NCBI GenBank assembly: GCA_003290165.1
Contig: QNQO01007575.1
Span: forward strand, 310,001 to 374,000
DNA length: 64,000 nucleotides
From: Berberis thunbergii
Lineage: Eukaryota > Streptophyta > Magnoliopsida > Ranunculales > Berberidaceae
Direction of reading: 5' to 3'
How positions within the stretch are numbered: the stretch's first letter is position 1; each line of letters starts with the position of its first letter. The position numbers and the translations under genes are program-made. Below the pieces are notes generated by a model that was not told the origin of the DNA, made no database searches, and saw nothing but the letters and a program-made list of their open reading frames with translations. Positions 47,401 through 60,085 of the stretch are shown one piece after another.

Positions 47401-50400
47401 CATTTAGCTGATTCAACATGGCAGACTCCAAACAGTGGATAACTAATCACTAATAGGTGCAACTTGTGTGAAAAAATAGGAGATTGTGGACCATCTTTTC
47501 TTCAGTTGTGACTTCTCCAGAGGAATTTTGAGATCTAAATGTGAGGAGGCTAACACTCTCACCTCCATTGCACAGAGCTTCCTGCACATGGCCTCAAATT
47601 GACACAAGAGTAGATGTTCATAAAAAAAAACTTTTGGTTGTGGAAGAAAGTGTTTTTTGCAGTTATTTGGGTGGTCTAAAAGGAGAGATATGATAGAACT
47701 TTCAAGGACAATAAGAAGGAACATTCTGAGTTAATGCAATGAAAATCAAGGGTCTCTGGTTTGGTACTGGGAAATATATGGGGAATTTACAGAACATTGC
47801 ATTTCACACATGCATGTTTGAGTGAGAGAGTCTGTTATTAGTAGCTGAATTTTGTACAAGTTTTTGTTCCTAGTGACCTAGTCACCAGCTCAATCACTAC
47901 GTTCCTTCTTTTAATGAAATGAAATCTGTTATGATTTGCTGATCATAAAAAATTGTTCGGTTTGGATTTGCAATGAATTTTCAAGGAAAATGAAAAGAAA
48001 AAAGAGATGGAGAGGATATAATTGGTTCTTACCCTTGTTCGCAATTGTGTTGCATTAGTGAACCAAAAACCGACACCCAAATTCCGTATTTCCTGCCATG
48101 TAGGTTCATTAGATAAAAGCGAACCTAATAGGTTATCTTGACAATCGGAGTGGAATGCCCAGCCGATCAAGCTAGAGTCAACTGCCAACTCGTCCATGGT
48201 TGGTGATCTACCGAAACTTCGAAGAAAATACAGATGTTGAAACCTCACCGCAACCCAAAACCTTGTAAGAGAAAAAAAAAAAAATTTACGATTAAAAGCA
48301 CAACTTGATCAACTAGTAACTGACTAGTAAGTTTATTAACACTTAATCTACATTACATATCTTGCGTGAATGGGTGCCAGGAAAGATAAAGAGGGCTAAG
48401 TTTTTAATTCGATGAAAGGACTATATGACTCAAAGTTGAATGTTTAGGGAGTACTTCGTTCTCTCACCCATGCCTTTTTAACGAGGCACGCAAGTGGTGG
48501 ACTACACGTCGGAAACAGACTATCAAAATGGCGCCATTCAAAGCTATTTCCAGGATTCCTAAATGACTCCATTCATGAATTAAGCCTTATTGGATGAATA
48601 TGGAGTAGAGAAGGTATGGTATACTGCAATTTTTTTGTGAAAGTTTGGTATAAAACAAGTGGGGCACACACGATAAAGACACAAACCTAGCAGGTTATAC
48701 TAGACATGGGAGTCAAAGTATAACGGGGTAGTAATAGCTTGGATATTAGAAGGCATGTTTATTGCGAAAGAAACATGGTACAGGAGTTGAATGCATATGA
48801 AGTGGATACAATAATTATTAGTAAAATAAATTAATTAAAAATTAAATCTCATCATGGTAAACGAAATGATCATTAGGAGAATTTCAAAGTCCAATAAACA
48901 AAAGTAAAAGATACTGATAATGAATAAATAGTAATAATTTAAACAAATAAATAAATAAAACCCTACATTTAGGATAAATTTTAGGGTAAAGTTTGGCACC
49001 CAAAGTTATTTATCCTGTAACTAATGGGGGCCAAAGTCCAAATGACCCTACAATTTAACCACAAAATTCTACGCAATGAATACCTCCGTCCAGCTTCATC
49101 AAGACTTCCGTATGCAGAATTTGAATCACTGACTTCTCTCATAAGATCTAGAACTGCGAGCATGTGAATTTTGTCCATGCTGTTCATAGCTTTTATATAA
49201 GTTGACCTCTCTATAATTTCAATGAAGCCACTCATTTCAGATTTCCCAGTAGCAGAACTGAAACCATTAGTCTCTGTAACGTATCCATTAAACTGGATTG
49301 GGCTTCTCTGGAAACGTGTGGCAGATGTGATGGAAGATGAATCTCTGCTCAATTGTGACCTGCTATCTCCTGAACTGCTAGAATATGGCTCTTCTAAATA
49401 TTTTGATAAGTCCATCTGTGGAATGATACAATCAGGTCTTGTGGGGCAAGATTTCACCTCACATGTAGCAGAGGTATCATCTGAAGTAAGATTTCCGACG
49501 AGATGCCGCACAGCAACGCATGCACGTTTTGAATTCCCTATAAATAGTCAAGAGCTGCATGTTATTTTTTTAGGTACCTTTAAATTGATGAAAAAGAAAA
49601 CATGCACAGGATTACTTGAAAAAAACCTGCCAACTCAAGTGCTTTTATTATGCTCTTTTATTTATTTATTTTTTTGGGGGGGAGCGACATTTTCATCAAT
49701 TTCTACCAAACTGTGTATTCTACCAAACATTTGTTTGAGAGATCATCTGGTTTAGCAGACAAGTTGTCAATCTGTACCTGCATATGAGTGTGTAAATCAT
49801 TTCCAGGATTCTTTGGATGCATACTTAGGGTAAGTGGCCTGAACGCGTCACCATGTTTCATATCCCACCCACAACAAATAACTAATCATCAGTTCATTTT
49901 CTTGGATTAGAGCTTTGGCGTGTGCTAGGGTATGTAGGCCTCATTTAATGCCCTGGTAACTATAATGAGTTCATTAACTTGAGAATAAACCATTTTCTTA
50001 GTTCAATTTTAGACAATTAATAAAATCTTCAAGGGCTTCAAATTGCAAAGCCTATTGGGGATTGTTTTTACGTGGTTTTCTTCCTTCATTGCTCACTACC
50101 TACCCCTGGATGATCTGAATCACATGGCTTGATAGCCGCAAGGGATTCATGCTCAGGATCACCAGAAATGACGTCACCTCATGTATATATATTCAGAAAA
50201 AAGTTCTAAGCCTAGATGCCAACTGGAAGTGTTATGTTTTATTAGAATGTCCAATATCCACTTTACCTCCACTTGTTGGTCCCTGTCATTCCGAACCACT
50301 CCCACAACTTCAAGGAATTTGGATAATGCTATGCTTTCTTAAAAACACAATGTTTTAAGCTCCAAAAGAGATGCATTTCTTACATCTCTTACATAGTTAC

Positions 50401-53400
50401 CACATGCAAGCATTCTGCTGTCTAGTCAAAATTCTGAAATGTAGAACTTCCAGCTATGCTGAGACTGAGAGTATAACTCTTAAGAAGTAGAACCTCTAAG
50501 CACGGCTTGAATTGTGAGAGGTGCTCTAAAGACACAAACATAGCCCAAGTCTCGTTCACTATTTAAATTGATAAGGATGTTAGATTAGTCTTGGAGCCTG
50601 AAGCACTATGCAAGGTTAAAGTTATGGTCAGACGTGATCATTCCCCGGCTGAACCCTGGTGAGTACCATAGTTCTGTTTGACAGCACCTAAGGTGCAGTT
50701 AATACTGGCAAGAAGATTTACAAAATGCTAAGACTTTAAATATAAAACCTAAGAGAGGAAATAGGAGACATAAAAAAGTCTTCAGAGGAACAATATGCAG
50801 CACATGATTATTACTGCTGGCAAAACTAGCAGAACATTGTCGCAATAAATAAAACAAGGATAGCAATATTTGCTTTGCACTTACATGAGGGCCTCATACT
50901 TCTTTGCTTGGAATAACAAAGCAGTAGTTTTGTATTCAAACACTGTCAAAAATCAGTCCTTAAATTAAAAAGTTCTTATTTTGTTGTTAAAATCAGAATA
51001 AACTCCAGTTGATTACAAGGATTTTTTTTTATCATTTCCGCTTCCAACCACGAATATGATGTTTAATATAAATTCAATTTAACAGCAAACAACCATGCTC
51101 TTTTAAATACCAAGAGATATTTATTTATTCACTGATCTGACTACAAAATTTTCCAATGATACGGCTCAGTGTTTTTTTTTTCCATACTTTTTTGACAAAA
51201 CTGTTTTCAATTGCATAATAATTCACGCACCATAACTTTAAATAAAGCCACACTAATGTAGTTAGCTGACTGAAAATTTTCCAACAGGAATTGCATAGCA
51301 AACATATGAGCCCTTACATTTGAACAGCTTTTGACCCATTACTAAGGTGTTAAGTTGGCATAAAAATGTAATATCAGAAATTGGTGAAACAAATATTTAT
51401 ACCTGAATATAGATTCATCAATAGTGCATCAGGGTGATAAATAGGCAAGGGTCCCCGTAATCTTTCAGCTACTTCTAGCATGCTCCAGCAAGCAATGCTT
51501 ATACCTGACTTGTGTTGATGTTGAGTCATTGTTGGAAAAATGTTGCAGACAGAATTTTGACTTTTCATATTGAACTTTGAAGGAAGCATGAGCTTGGACT
51601 TTTTAGTTTTCTCATCCAGTGACAAATCTTTGATATCATATACATCGCAGTCAGAAAAAACAATTTCTGTTCCACCCATGTAAGGAAGACCATTATCTTT
51701 GGTACATTGTGCATAGCACTTAGCTTGATGTTTCTTATCCATACAAAATGACCACTTACTAAATAGACAAAAGTACCTCTCATGAATAAGCACAGGAGTG
51801 GACCCAAATCCCCATAGGAAGTCTCGAGCCGGTGGGGAAGTAGAACCAAACGCAATACAGCACCAGATATTTGTTTCTAATAGTTTCCCTGGTTTTACAA
51901 TAGCCTGGCCAGTATTTATTCTTTGACCATATACCCGGAATTCATTTTGTAGACAAACCCCAAGTAATAGTTGGCCATTCCCCAAAACTGACCAATCAAT
52001 AGTAATGATATCCCCATCCAAGGATATGCTGTCTTCTAATAAGAAAATCCCCGCACTTGTTACGCGTGCGGATTCCCATATACAAAGTGTACTGACATTA
52101 TCCAATTTATTTTTCTCACAGATGGTGGCAATCTTTCTACCGCACCATGACAACGCAATTGCACTCACCACGCCTTGATGAGCTTGGAATGCACCCACAA
52201 GTTCCCAAGATAGGTAATCAAGCTCTGAATGTGGAATTGACAATTCTGCATTTTTGCTTTTCCAGAACTTCAAACTACCATCAGAACAACCTGTGGCCAT
52301 GTGATATGCTGCAGAGCACCAACTGTTGGATGGTACTAAACTTTGCTGTATTGATGGGATCAAAAAAGCTGGTGAGAGGACAGCAGCACAAGTAACCTGA
52401 TCATGGTTGTGAGGATCTGGTAATCTGGACGAACAGGGAACAGCGATGACACTGTACCTCTTGTTATCGAGTATATTGTCATATCTCCACATACCATAAC
52501 CGATAATTCCTCCATTACAAAAGGTACAGTCACAGCAGCTTTCAGATGAATCATCAGAATGCAAGGTAACATTCCACGATATAGCTTGAAACTCCTTCAT
52601 CCATACACCTAACAACATAAAGTTATTCGAAAGGAAGTTTTTTTTACAAGTAGAAGATGAAGGGATTGCATAGATGTTGATTGGTCCATCGACACGACAA
52701 TGGTCAGTGAAAGGAATCGTGCATAGCTTGTGACATGCTATTTTCACAACCTCAATTCCAAAGATTTTAATCATGAAGCAATCTATTCCCTCTGCATGTC
52801 CCATGAGAAGAACCCTGTAATCATTCAAAACTGAGGGTGCCCACCTTAAACTTGAATATTTAGTACGTGACAAATCTTGGGATGCCGTTTTTCCCAACAA
52901 TTTCCATGTGGGTAGAACCAGTGTTGGCACACCAAGAGTGCAATTAGAAACAGTAGAAAGAGACCAGAATAGAAGCATGCCACTGGAATCCAAAGAAGCA
53001 GCAAGCTCAACTTCACAGCTATAAGGATGCACTGCAACTTGTAAGATGTTTCCAGTGTGACTATCTAGACCAAACGATTCACCCTTGGTAGTGCTTTCCT
53101 CCAGGGAAAGTTGTGACCAGCTCATGGAATTATCTGATAATAAATAAACCAAGGAACATGTGGTCGGTGGAGAAAAAAGAAGACTTCTTGAAATAAGAGC
53201 CTTTATAAGAAGTGGCTTATTTTTAGAGCTCAGAGTACTAGTACTAGGAGCAAATCCTTCAGATTCTGATAAATCTAGTCTCTTCCAAAGAGTTACCCGT
53301 GGAAACCTCAATGGGGAAATGTCGTCAAGGCAGTGGATGGCCCAGAAAGTAAGTGATTTCCTAGGCCCAAATCCGATTAACCACTCACACTTTCCTGGTG

Positions 53401-55655
53401 TATTGCATTCAGAAACTGCACCAGAGAAACACTGCTTAGTTGCTTCATTTTTATCAGTCATACCCTTCATTTCAGCTGCCCATGTAACAAATATGTCAGC
53501 ACCAAGAGTTCCATCCATGGCTTGGTTTATTTCAATTGTAGAAATTACGTGGAAAGGCCGTCTCATACCCTTCAGCTCGTTGGTATCTTTACCAGGTTTT
53601 CTAGTCCTTCCATTATCAATCTCACCCCACAACCTCACAGTTCCATCTAGACAACATGTCAGAAGCACATCCCGTGGAGAATGAGTTCCACTAAACGGCT
53701 TCCACTGAATCATAGAAACAGGCTGAGGATGACGTAACTCAGCTTTAACCAATCCACATTTTCCATCTATCTGACACACCAATACACACCTACTTTCCTC
53801 TCCTGAAACAGAAGATGATGATCCATTTAAGCAAGCTGCAGTAGCTACAGGTCCCTCGGTAGACCAAGTTGCCGAAACCATCGTCTGCGGCTGTTCTGCC
53901 ATCAACTTCCAAGCTATTTCCCATGTTCTATTCTTCCTTTTCCACAACACAATCTCGATACCAGCACTGATTATCCCATCCCCAGAACCCGTCCATTTGA
54001 TAGACTCCACCGCACAGGATTGTAAAAGTACTGCAATCTGAGTCCAACAAAAAATGCCTGAAAACAAGACCAACAACTCAAGACCCAATAATCTACATAT
54101 CGAAAATCCAACCAACCCAATTCATGATTCAAAGTTTCCCTAAAATAATCCAATCACAGATAAAAACAACACGTTCTTCGTTTAAATCTACTACACGTCT
54201 ATAAGCAAAATTTACTAAGATTGCCAAAATAAATCCAAAATTTTTTAATTAAGCAAAGAATGTTTGATTCCAAGGAAAAAATTTCATGAAAAAATTACAT
54301 AAAGAAAGAGCAAATAGGAGAGGATGTGGAAAAAAAATTCTCCATCTTGAGGTTGAAGATAAGCCTATTTTTGGTATAAAAAAAAAAAAAAATTCTTAGC
54401 CCTCCCCATAAGAAAACATATTTCATAACTTCGTAACAAACCATGACGATAGTGATCACCAAATTCATGTTCTTTATTTTTTCTCACTTTTGGTAAAATT
54501 TCCTTGGAATCAAAAGGATAGCGATCATCACAAAACTCATTTTCTTCATTCTTTCACTCCCTCATCACTTTTGGTAAAATATTTTCTTGCAAAATTTTCC
54601 TTGGAATCAAACACAAGATAGCGATCATTATAAAATTCATGTTCGTCATTCTTTCTTCCACTCCCGTCTCACTTATGGTAAAAGACTTCTTGCAACAATT
54701 ATCCTTGGAATCAAACACACACATGATAGCAATCATCACAAAATTCATGTTCTACATTCTTTCCTTCCTTTCCTTTTTCACTTTTGACAAATTTTCTTAC
54801 AAAAATTTTCCTTGAAATCAAACACACCCTAATAAGTTCAATTCCCCCCTAAAACCAAAATTATAGCTCAAGATGAAGCCCATTTTTCTCTAATTGGCCA
54901 ATAATAAGCCTCAATATACCCTTATTCATATAATGCTAGTAAATGTAACTCAAGTTCAACGGAAAAAAAATGCCTAAAACCACATCGGAAGACTCATAAT
55001 CAACCAAATACTCCATAATTAGCATCTTAACTTCCCACCAAAACCACATATCAAGATGACACATTTTTCACTTCCAACCTTATAAACCTTCAATGAATCG
55101 AAAAACCCTATATACATTTTCAATTTGAATTCACGAAATAAATCTACAGACCTAAACCATTCCCATTTCAATTCAATTTCTTCGAAACACACTTGAATTC
55201 CCTCAAATTAAACCTAGAACTCCTCAACTATCGGTTCAAGAAACCAAAAGGAAGTCAAATTCTTTCTACTTACCACTCGGATCATTCCTGGAACTCTCCT
55301 CCGCGTACAAGCAAACGCAATTATCCACCGCCACAGCGACCTCTCCCTCCGAGGGCACCGCGGGAGACCAAGCCACGCCCTTTACTGTCGCCGATTCGTC
55401 GGTCGAGAGCTCAATCACCTGGCGGTAAATAGGGCCAATTAGGGTTTCGCATCGATCGAGAGGGGACGGGAAGTGAGTGATCACGAGGAGAGACGAGGCT
55501 CCGTATGCGATCCATGACAGACCCGCGAAGTTTGGTAGCCAGTCGATGGTGGAATCCGAGTGAGTCGGGGCCGGTGGGATCGTTTCGGATTTGGTGAGTT
55601 GGATAGGTAAGTGAGTCGTGAAATCGGTAGTACTGCCACTACTGGTTTCTGCCAT
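32405..55655 (-). CDS. DmX/Rabconnectin-3/Rav1-like WD40 protein, 16 exons
   Basis: Related to yeast Rav1 and animal DmX/Rabconnectin-3 alpha, which promote V-ATPase assembly; a plant homologue is Arabidopsis At2g46560 by memory. Exons: 55655-55274, 54057-51403, 49537-49084, 48261-48033, 44161-43997, 42751-42479, 42386-42102, 40211-39822, 39729-38320, 38179-38123, 36919-36491, 35453-35230, 34644-34511, 33162-32902, 32822-32644, 32521-32405. They total 7,644 nt and 2,547 residues with no frame break. An N-terminal WD40 part (about 60-700) includes [15 protein letters not shown]. The Rav1 core (about 900-1500) includes [30 protein letters not shown] and [18 protein letters not shown] Gly-rich linker precedes the C-terminal WD40 (about 2230-2530) with [17 protein letters not shown] and GAA microsatellites lie in the 5' UTR at about 55664-55711. 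All splice sites are GT-AG. Confidence 0.92.
37714..37935. repeat. Tandem duplication, about 117-bp unit, 2 copies
   Basis: Both copies begin GCATAACATCAA(C/T)TTGTTGA and contain CAATTGTTCTTCTTGAAACA and CCTCACAGAA, starting at 37714 and 37831. They lie in intron 10 of the DmX/Rav1-like gene. Confidence 0.75.
40600..40672. repeat. Short tandem and palindromic GAGGC repeat
   Basis: Two units of GTGAGGCTTATGGTTAAC followed by AAACT or GAACT stand in tandem, next to the palindrome GAGGCGCCTC. CGCCTCAG-type motifs continue to about 40800. This resembles the ends of a small plant DNA transposon, but no target duplication was found. Confidence 0.45.
42890..43550. other. Unassigned repeat-like sequence in intron 5 of the DmX/Rav1-like gene
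   Basis: A 40-base unit, GTCAGTT(T/A)GGTGCAA(G/A)AATA and CCCTCCTACAATCA, is duplicated at about 42986 and 43026. The rest is non-coding and moderately GC-rich compared with neighbouring introns, suggesting an old insertion of unknown type. Confidence 0.35.
44315..45500 (+). mobile_element. RTE-type LINE reverse transcriptase remnant
   Basis: Pieces in changing frames spell a non-LTR reverse transcriptase: [45 protein letters not shown] and CMLFADD. The C-terminal part includes [16 protein letters not shown] and [13 protein letters not shown]. The active-site block is followed by a small duplication (GATGATAGATGAT) that creates a stop. The 3' end TTTGATGATGATGT fits the TTGATG-type tails of RTE elements. 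The endonuclease part is missing. It lies in intron 4 of the DmX/Rav1-like gene, in the opposite orientation. Confidence 0.75.
45830..47945 (+). mobile_element. L1-type LINE ORF2 remnant
   Basis: Degenerate frames match the plant L1 order: PLIANE and [13 protein letters not shown], then [20 protein letters not shown] with VVEALTLMM. Next come a [15 protein letters not shown] block, [27 protein letters not shown] with [10 protein letters not shown], and a tail region. Several stops and shifts are present. It directly follows the RTE fragment in intron 4 of the DmX/Rav1-like gene, also in the opposite orientation to it. Confidence 0.75.
54440..54832. repeat. Minisatellite, about 105-120-bp unit, about 4 copies
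   Basis: Each unit contains GATAGCGATCAT (or a close variant), AAAATTCATGTTC, a C/T-rich stretch, TCACTTTTGGTAAAAT and TTTTCCTTGGAATCAAA. Units start near 54446, 54521, 54612 and 54721. The array is in intron 1 of the DmX/Rav1-like gene. Confidence 0.75.
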
Positions 55656-55907
55656 TTTTGGCGAAGAGAGAGAGAGAGAGGAGTGAAGAAGAAGAAGAAG
55701 AAGAAGTAGTGGAGTTTCTTCGTTCGTTACGTGAAGTGTAGTGGATTTACTCAAGTGTCCATGTTGTTTTAGCCCATTGGGCCAAGAGTTTTGAGTGAAT
55801 CAAACAACCAACTAGGAAATTTTAGCCCATGAGTGTGTGCCAAGCCCAATTAGTTGGAGCGTTTGGTTTCCTAATTTCTATGGGCTTATTTTCCTGATCA
55901 TTTGTAT

Positions 55908-56404
55908 TAGGGGTGGGCAAAAATCGATTTAAATTCGGTTAATCGACCGAGCCGATTTTCAAGTTACCGAACCGAAATATGAATAGAGAGAAAATAATTT
56001 AAACCGAATCGAACCGATTATAACCGAACCGACCGATTAATTAAATATATATAAATAACTAAATAAAAAGTAGGTGTCAATACTTATTTAGTGCAACAAA
56101 TGCATTGCAATACACCCTGTTGCACTAAATCACCCCATTCTCTCAAAGTTTTCAATTTTGGGCTAAAAATTGAGTCTATAAAAAAATTGGACCTGTAAAA
56201 AATTGGACATGTTTTAATGAAAGTCTTTCAAATGCTTGAGCCTGAAATTTCGGTCCAACCGAACCGAACCGATTCGAAATTCGGTTCAACCGAATTCCAA
56301 ATACAAAATTTGGTTTCGGTTTGGGTTTTGGACAAACCGAATTAAATCGGTTCGAAATCGGTTTGGGGGTCAAAACCGAACCGAACCGACATTGCCCACC
56401 CCTA
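55908..56404. mobile_element. Non-autonomous hAT element, 497 bp, 8-bp TSD
   Basis: The ends are TAGGGGTGGGCA and TGCCCACCCCTA, a perfect inverted repeat, and the 8-base duplication ATTTGTAT flanks it (55900-55907 and 56405-56412). Inside, next to both ends, CCGAACCGA and TCGGTT motifs are repeated many times, on both strands. It starts about 250 bases upstream of the DmX/Rav1-like ATG. It has the same terminal ten bases as the element at 8910 but a different interior. Confidence 0.9.
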
Positions 56405-56412
56405 ATTTGTAT

Positions 56413-57039
56413 TGCACAGATTTGCTATTTCTATGTTAAGTTTTGCTTCTCTACTTGAACATCTCGGCTAATCACTGTAGAGATTATTGAAGTAAGATCT
56501 GCACCCTCTTAAACAAGGCTCTATTGTGCTAGCGCATTGCCTCGCCAAGGCTCTAATGACGGGTCTTTAACACCTCATGCCCGCCTCACCCCCCATAACA
56601 TAGGTCATGAAGAGCACGTATATCATGAGGGACGAAACAAACCGTCCTTGATCTCTCCTGGTTTCCTATCCGGTTATTTAAGCGTAAGAATTGCAATGAA
56701 GAAAATTTTATAAAGGTTGTTGTTTATGATTTGCTTGTTACTTAAAAAAAATGCATTTTGCATTACTTTGCAATTCAATGCATTACTTTGTGGTTGCTTA
56801 ATAGTTAGAGAAAAACAATGTTACTTCTACAATTTTGAATTTTTTTCCATTAGCATGCATTTCACATACCTTATGTTCTCCTATATATGTTATATTATAT
56901 ATTTTTTTCTTCCAATATATAACTGGAAAATATGTAAGAAACTAATTAACTGCGAACTATACAATCAAGTATGCGAGCAATCGATGCCAAGTAGTAAGCC
57001 TTACCATTAAGGCCTCTAGATATATATAATTAAAGCAGA
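56413..57039. other. Intergenic, nothing recognised
   Basis: AT-rich. A GCCTCGCCAAGGCTC-type stretch near 56540-56600 may be a transposon end. No gene was seen. Confidence 0.4.
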
Positions 57040-58960
57040 CGTTTAATATAACAAATAAGATGTCATTAGACCCAATGCATAGAATAAAGTTGTTAAGATT
57101 CACCATCCTGAATGAGGTCAATAAGGGTCGCAGAGTTGCCAAAGTTTGGGCTTCCATCTTCAAGCCTAAATGAGAAATAAGGCTGCTTCAGTCGTGTATC
57201 CTTCCGTTATCATGTTGTCAGAAACTCTGTCATATATCTGACAGGTAACAGAAGCTAGAACATTCTCAGCCAAGTCAATTGCTAAAACTCTCACTCTCCC
57301 TCCACTTGGTAGACTCAAAGAAGCAAGCATCAAAAGTGACAATAACTGTATCTCTATCAAGGAGGATTGAAAGGGGATGAGCACGATTTTCTTTGAGATT
57401 AATCCTATAGGTACAAGCTGAGTGGATCTGGTCCTAGACAATAAGAAAAAGGTGAAAGCCACATAATCAGGAAAAGTGACCACTTAGGCAAGGTTCATAT
57501 CTAAAGAGGACCGAGAAACAAGTTGTCTATATGTGATAGTTGTGTCTAAATTTTGAGAGATCGATGAAAAATGAGGTGTATTTGATTCTGATATGGTAAG
57601 AAACCATTGCTTGGACCAAAACTCCTAAAGTTTATTGAAATGAAAAATAAATCTCCTTTGGTAGACTTTGGTATTATGAAATACAATTTGGTTACGTGAA
57701 TACCAAATAATAACAATAATGGCAGTAAGCTGGGAAAGCATCTCTTCAAATTTCAGTACATGGGCTTTACTAGAGTCCCACATGAATTTGAAAACTCTCA
57801 TAAGAGAATGAAGGTTGAGATCTATGCCAACTCAATTAATAGGGAGAGGGGGAAAAAACCAAAATCTGAAAATTATAGGGCAAAGAAATAAAAGATTGAA
57901 CACATCTTCCTTCTGGGCATTTCAAAAAGAGAAGTTATAATGGGGATATGGATCCTAACAAGACTGGATCTCGTGGGATGTAGATTTTGGCTGATATTCC
58001 ATAGGAGAAACAACTCACTAGGAGGAGCCTTGGTCCTCTAGATGGATCTCAAGAGTGTAGGGCCAAAAGTGAAAGGGAGAGACTAGAATTGGAGTTTTCC
58101 AAATGACCCGTGGTGAAAGCCCGTGTTGCATTTTTTACTTTAAAAAATTCTCGTTTGTCAAATGTCCAAATAAGTTTGTTAGAAATGTTAGTGGTCCAAA
58201 GTAAAATGTCTTGAATATCCCTAGCCACTGGACCCGGAATAAGAGAGAGGATGAACTCCGCTTCCATTGAGGTGAACCTCTGGGATAAGAGGTCCAAAGG
58301 TCTTGGACAAAACGAGAAAGACTAGGGTCGGTAAAGTCAATAAGAACAATCTCATGTTTTACCCAACAATCCAGCCAGAGATTGAATTGATTTTCAGACA
58401 TGAGCTGCCATAGAAGAAAGCACTTCATTTTGAAAATGAAGCTAATGATGGGGGTTTCCTAACTGAAAAATATTTTTGCCACAAAAATAAAATGACTTGA
58501 ATTGGCGGGTGCGGTGATGTTGTGGAAAGGAAAGAGCATTCCACATATTCTTGGTCAATAAGGCAAAATTTTTGTTCTTACAAGAAGGAATATTGATGCC
58601 CCCGAGATGCTGAGGTAGACAAATTCAATCTCAAGTACAAAGATGTTTGGCATCACTATCCATCGTTTCATTCCACCAGAAATCCCGAGCCAAGTGGTCC
58701 AAATTTGTTGAGACGTTGCAAGGCAACGAAAAAAATTTGCATAGTGTAAATGGGGATCGAGTTGAGAATTGATTTAATCATCACCGTTCGACCCGCTTAA
58801 GAAAGTACTTTGGCTTTCTAAGAAGAAAGTTTAGCGTTAACTTTGTTGATAAGAAATTGGAAGGGGAGATCCAAAGTCTTAAAAATATGGAGTTCCACAT
58901 AATAATAAAAACTCTTTAAAATATAGACTCTATTAAGAAGTATAGACCATCATGTGAATG
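57040..58960 (-). mobile_element. L1-type LINE remnant (ORF2 C-terminal part)
   Basis: Minus-strand frames with stops read SGGINIPSCKNKNFALLTKN, QWKRSSSSLLFRVQWLG.IF and RDIQDILLWTTNISNK followed by FDKREFFKVKNATRAF. These correspond to the region after the reverse transcriptase in plant L1 ORF2, up to the zinc-binding RVT domain. An RNase-H-like stretch may follow near 57170-57480. No intact catalytic block remains and element ends are not defined. Confidence 0.55.
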
Positions 58961-59945
58961 TGAAATTTTCTGCAAAAGAATTCAAGACATTTTATCCCGT
59001 AAAATAATGTAGAATCTCATAACGTGAATATGCAGAGGTTATGCATTTTAATTCTATAACTGGGCACATATTATTTGTAACCGCCCACAAATGAATGCAT
59101 TTGCATTATTTTACGGAATACCAAGTGGAGCCTTAGTTTCAAACTTGAAACTTCTTTTCCATCATGCTCTCGATGGATCTCTTGAGTGTCTGGCTACTTC
59201 TAATTGCTAAATTTCCATTTGAAGGACAATCTCGAGGCTAATGATCTTGGCAAAGAGCTCATGGAAGTTCAATTTCTTTTATTTATTTACTAGGGTGTCT
59301 ACGTGCGTGAATATTGAGTAATTTTTTTTAATGTTATTACAACAATTTAAATATAAAAAAAATTATAATTGAATTTTCATATAAAATAATTATATATAAT
59401 TTTAAGAGCCGGTGTATAATTTATAAGTAAATAAGAGGCTTCTAATAAATTACATATAGAGTCTATATAGTTAGAGCTGATTTTAATTGTAAATAGTTTA
59501 AATTGAAGAAGGTGAAATAATAAATAGATGTAATAGTATTTTTTTCATTTGAATGATAAACACCTCGTCACTTTTTACCAACATTTTATTATCATATAAT
59601 TGGAAGGCAAAAATGGAATGAAAAATCAGGACAAATACACACTGTCACTGTTCAATTGGAAGAGCTGTTTTGATTTATGTATCAAAAGGGTTTTTCGATT
59701 GCAAGAAACACTAAATTAAAGATCATCCTTTAAGATAAATGTCAATCTATACTCTTAACCACATAAACAAGAAAATAATTTTCCAAGTCACCATTTTCCT
59801 TGATAAGGATGTTAAAAACCAAAAAAATGTGGTTTGCATTCCACAGAACCTGAGCTTTTAAGATGAAAATTAATGATAATTGAATGCCATTTCTAAAAGC
59901 TGATCTATCCTCTGTTTTCTCTTGCTCATGTAAAACTGTCCCCCA
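58961..59945. other. Intergenic, nothing recognised
   Basis: Very AT-rich, without a credible frame, RNA gene or bounded element. Confidence 0.5.
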
Positions 59946-60085
59946 ATTCTAATTGTCGAGGGAAGCAGCGAGGAAAACAGCGAGGGAGGACCCTCCATCC
60001 CCCTCGCGATACATCCAAGGGATGGGATGCACGCATTGCGAGGGAGATGGAGGGTCCCCCTCCCTCGCTGGTTTCCTCACCAGTT
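59946..60085. mobile_element. GC-rich palindromic MITE, copy E
   Basis: The left end AATTCTAATTGTCGAGG and CAGCGAGGAAAACAGCGAGG, with GGACCCTCCATCC and CCTCGCGAT, mirror a right arm ATTGCGAGGGAGATGGAGGG...CCTCGCTGGTTTCCTCA. It is shorter (about 140 bases) and its ends are diverged. No target duplication was found. It lies 540 bases beyond the stop codon of the ELL-like gene. Confidence 0.7.

Noticed and set aside
49222..49755. 177-residue plus-strand frame
   Set aside because: It lies antisense to exon 3 of the DmX/Rav1-like gene and resembles nothing; it is a shadow.
53160..53684. 174-residue plus-strand frame
   Set aside because: It is antisense to the large exon 2 of the DmX/Rav1-like gene, which is strongly supported.
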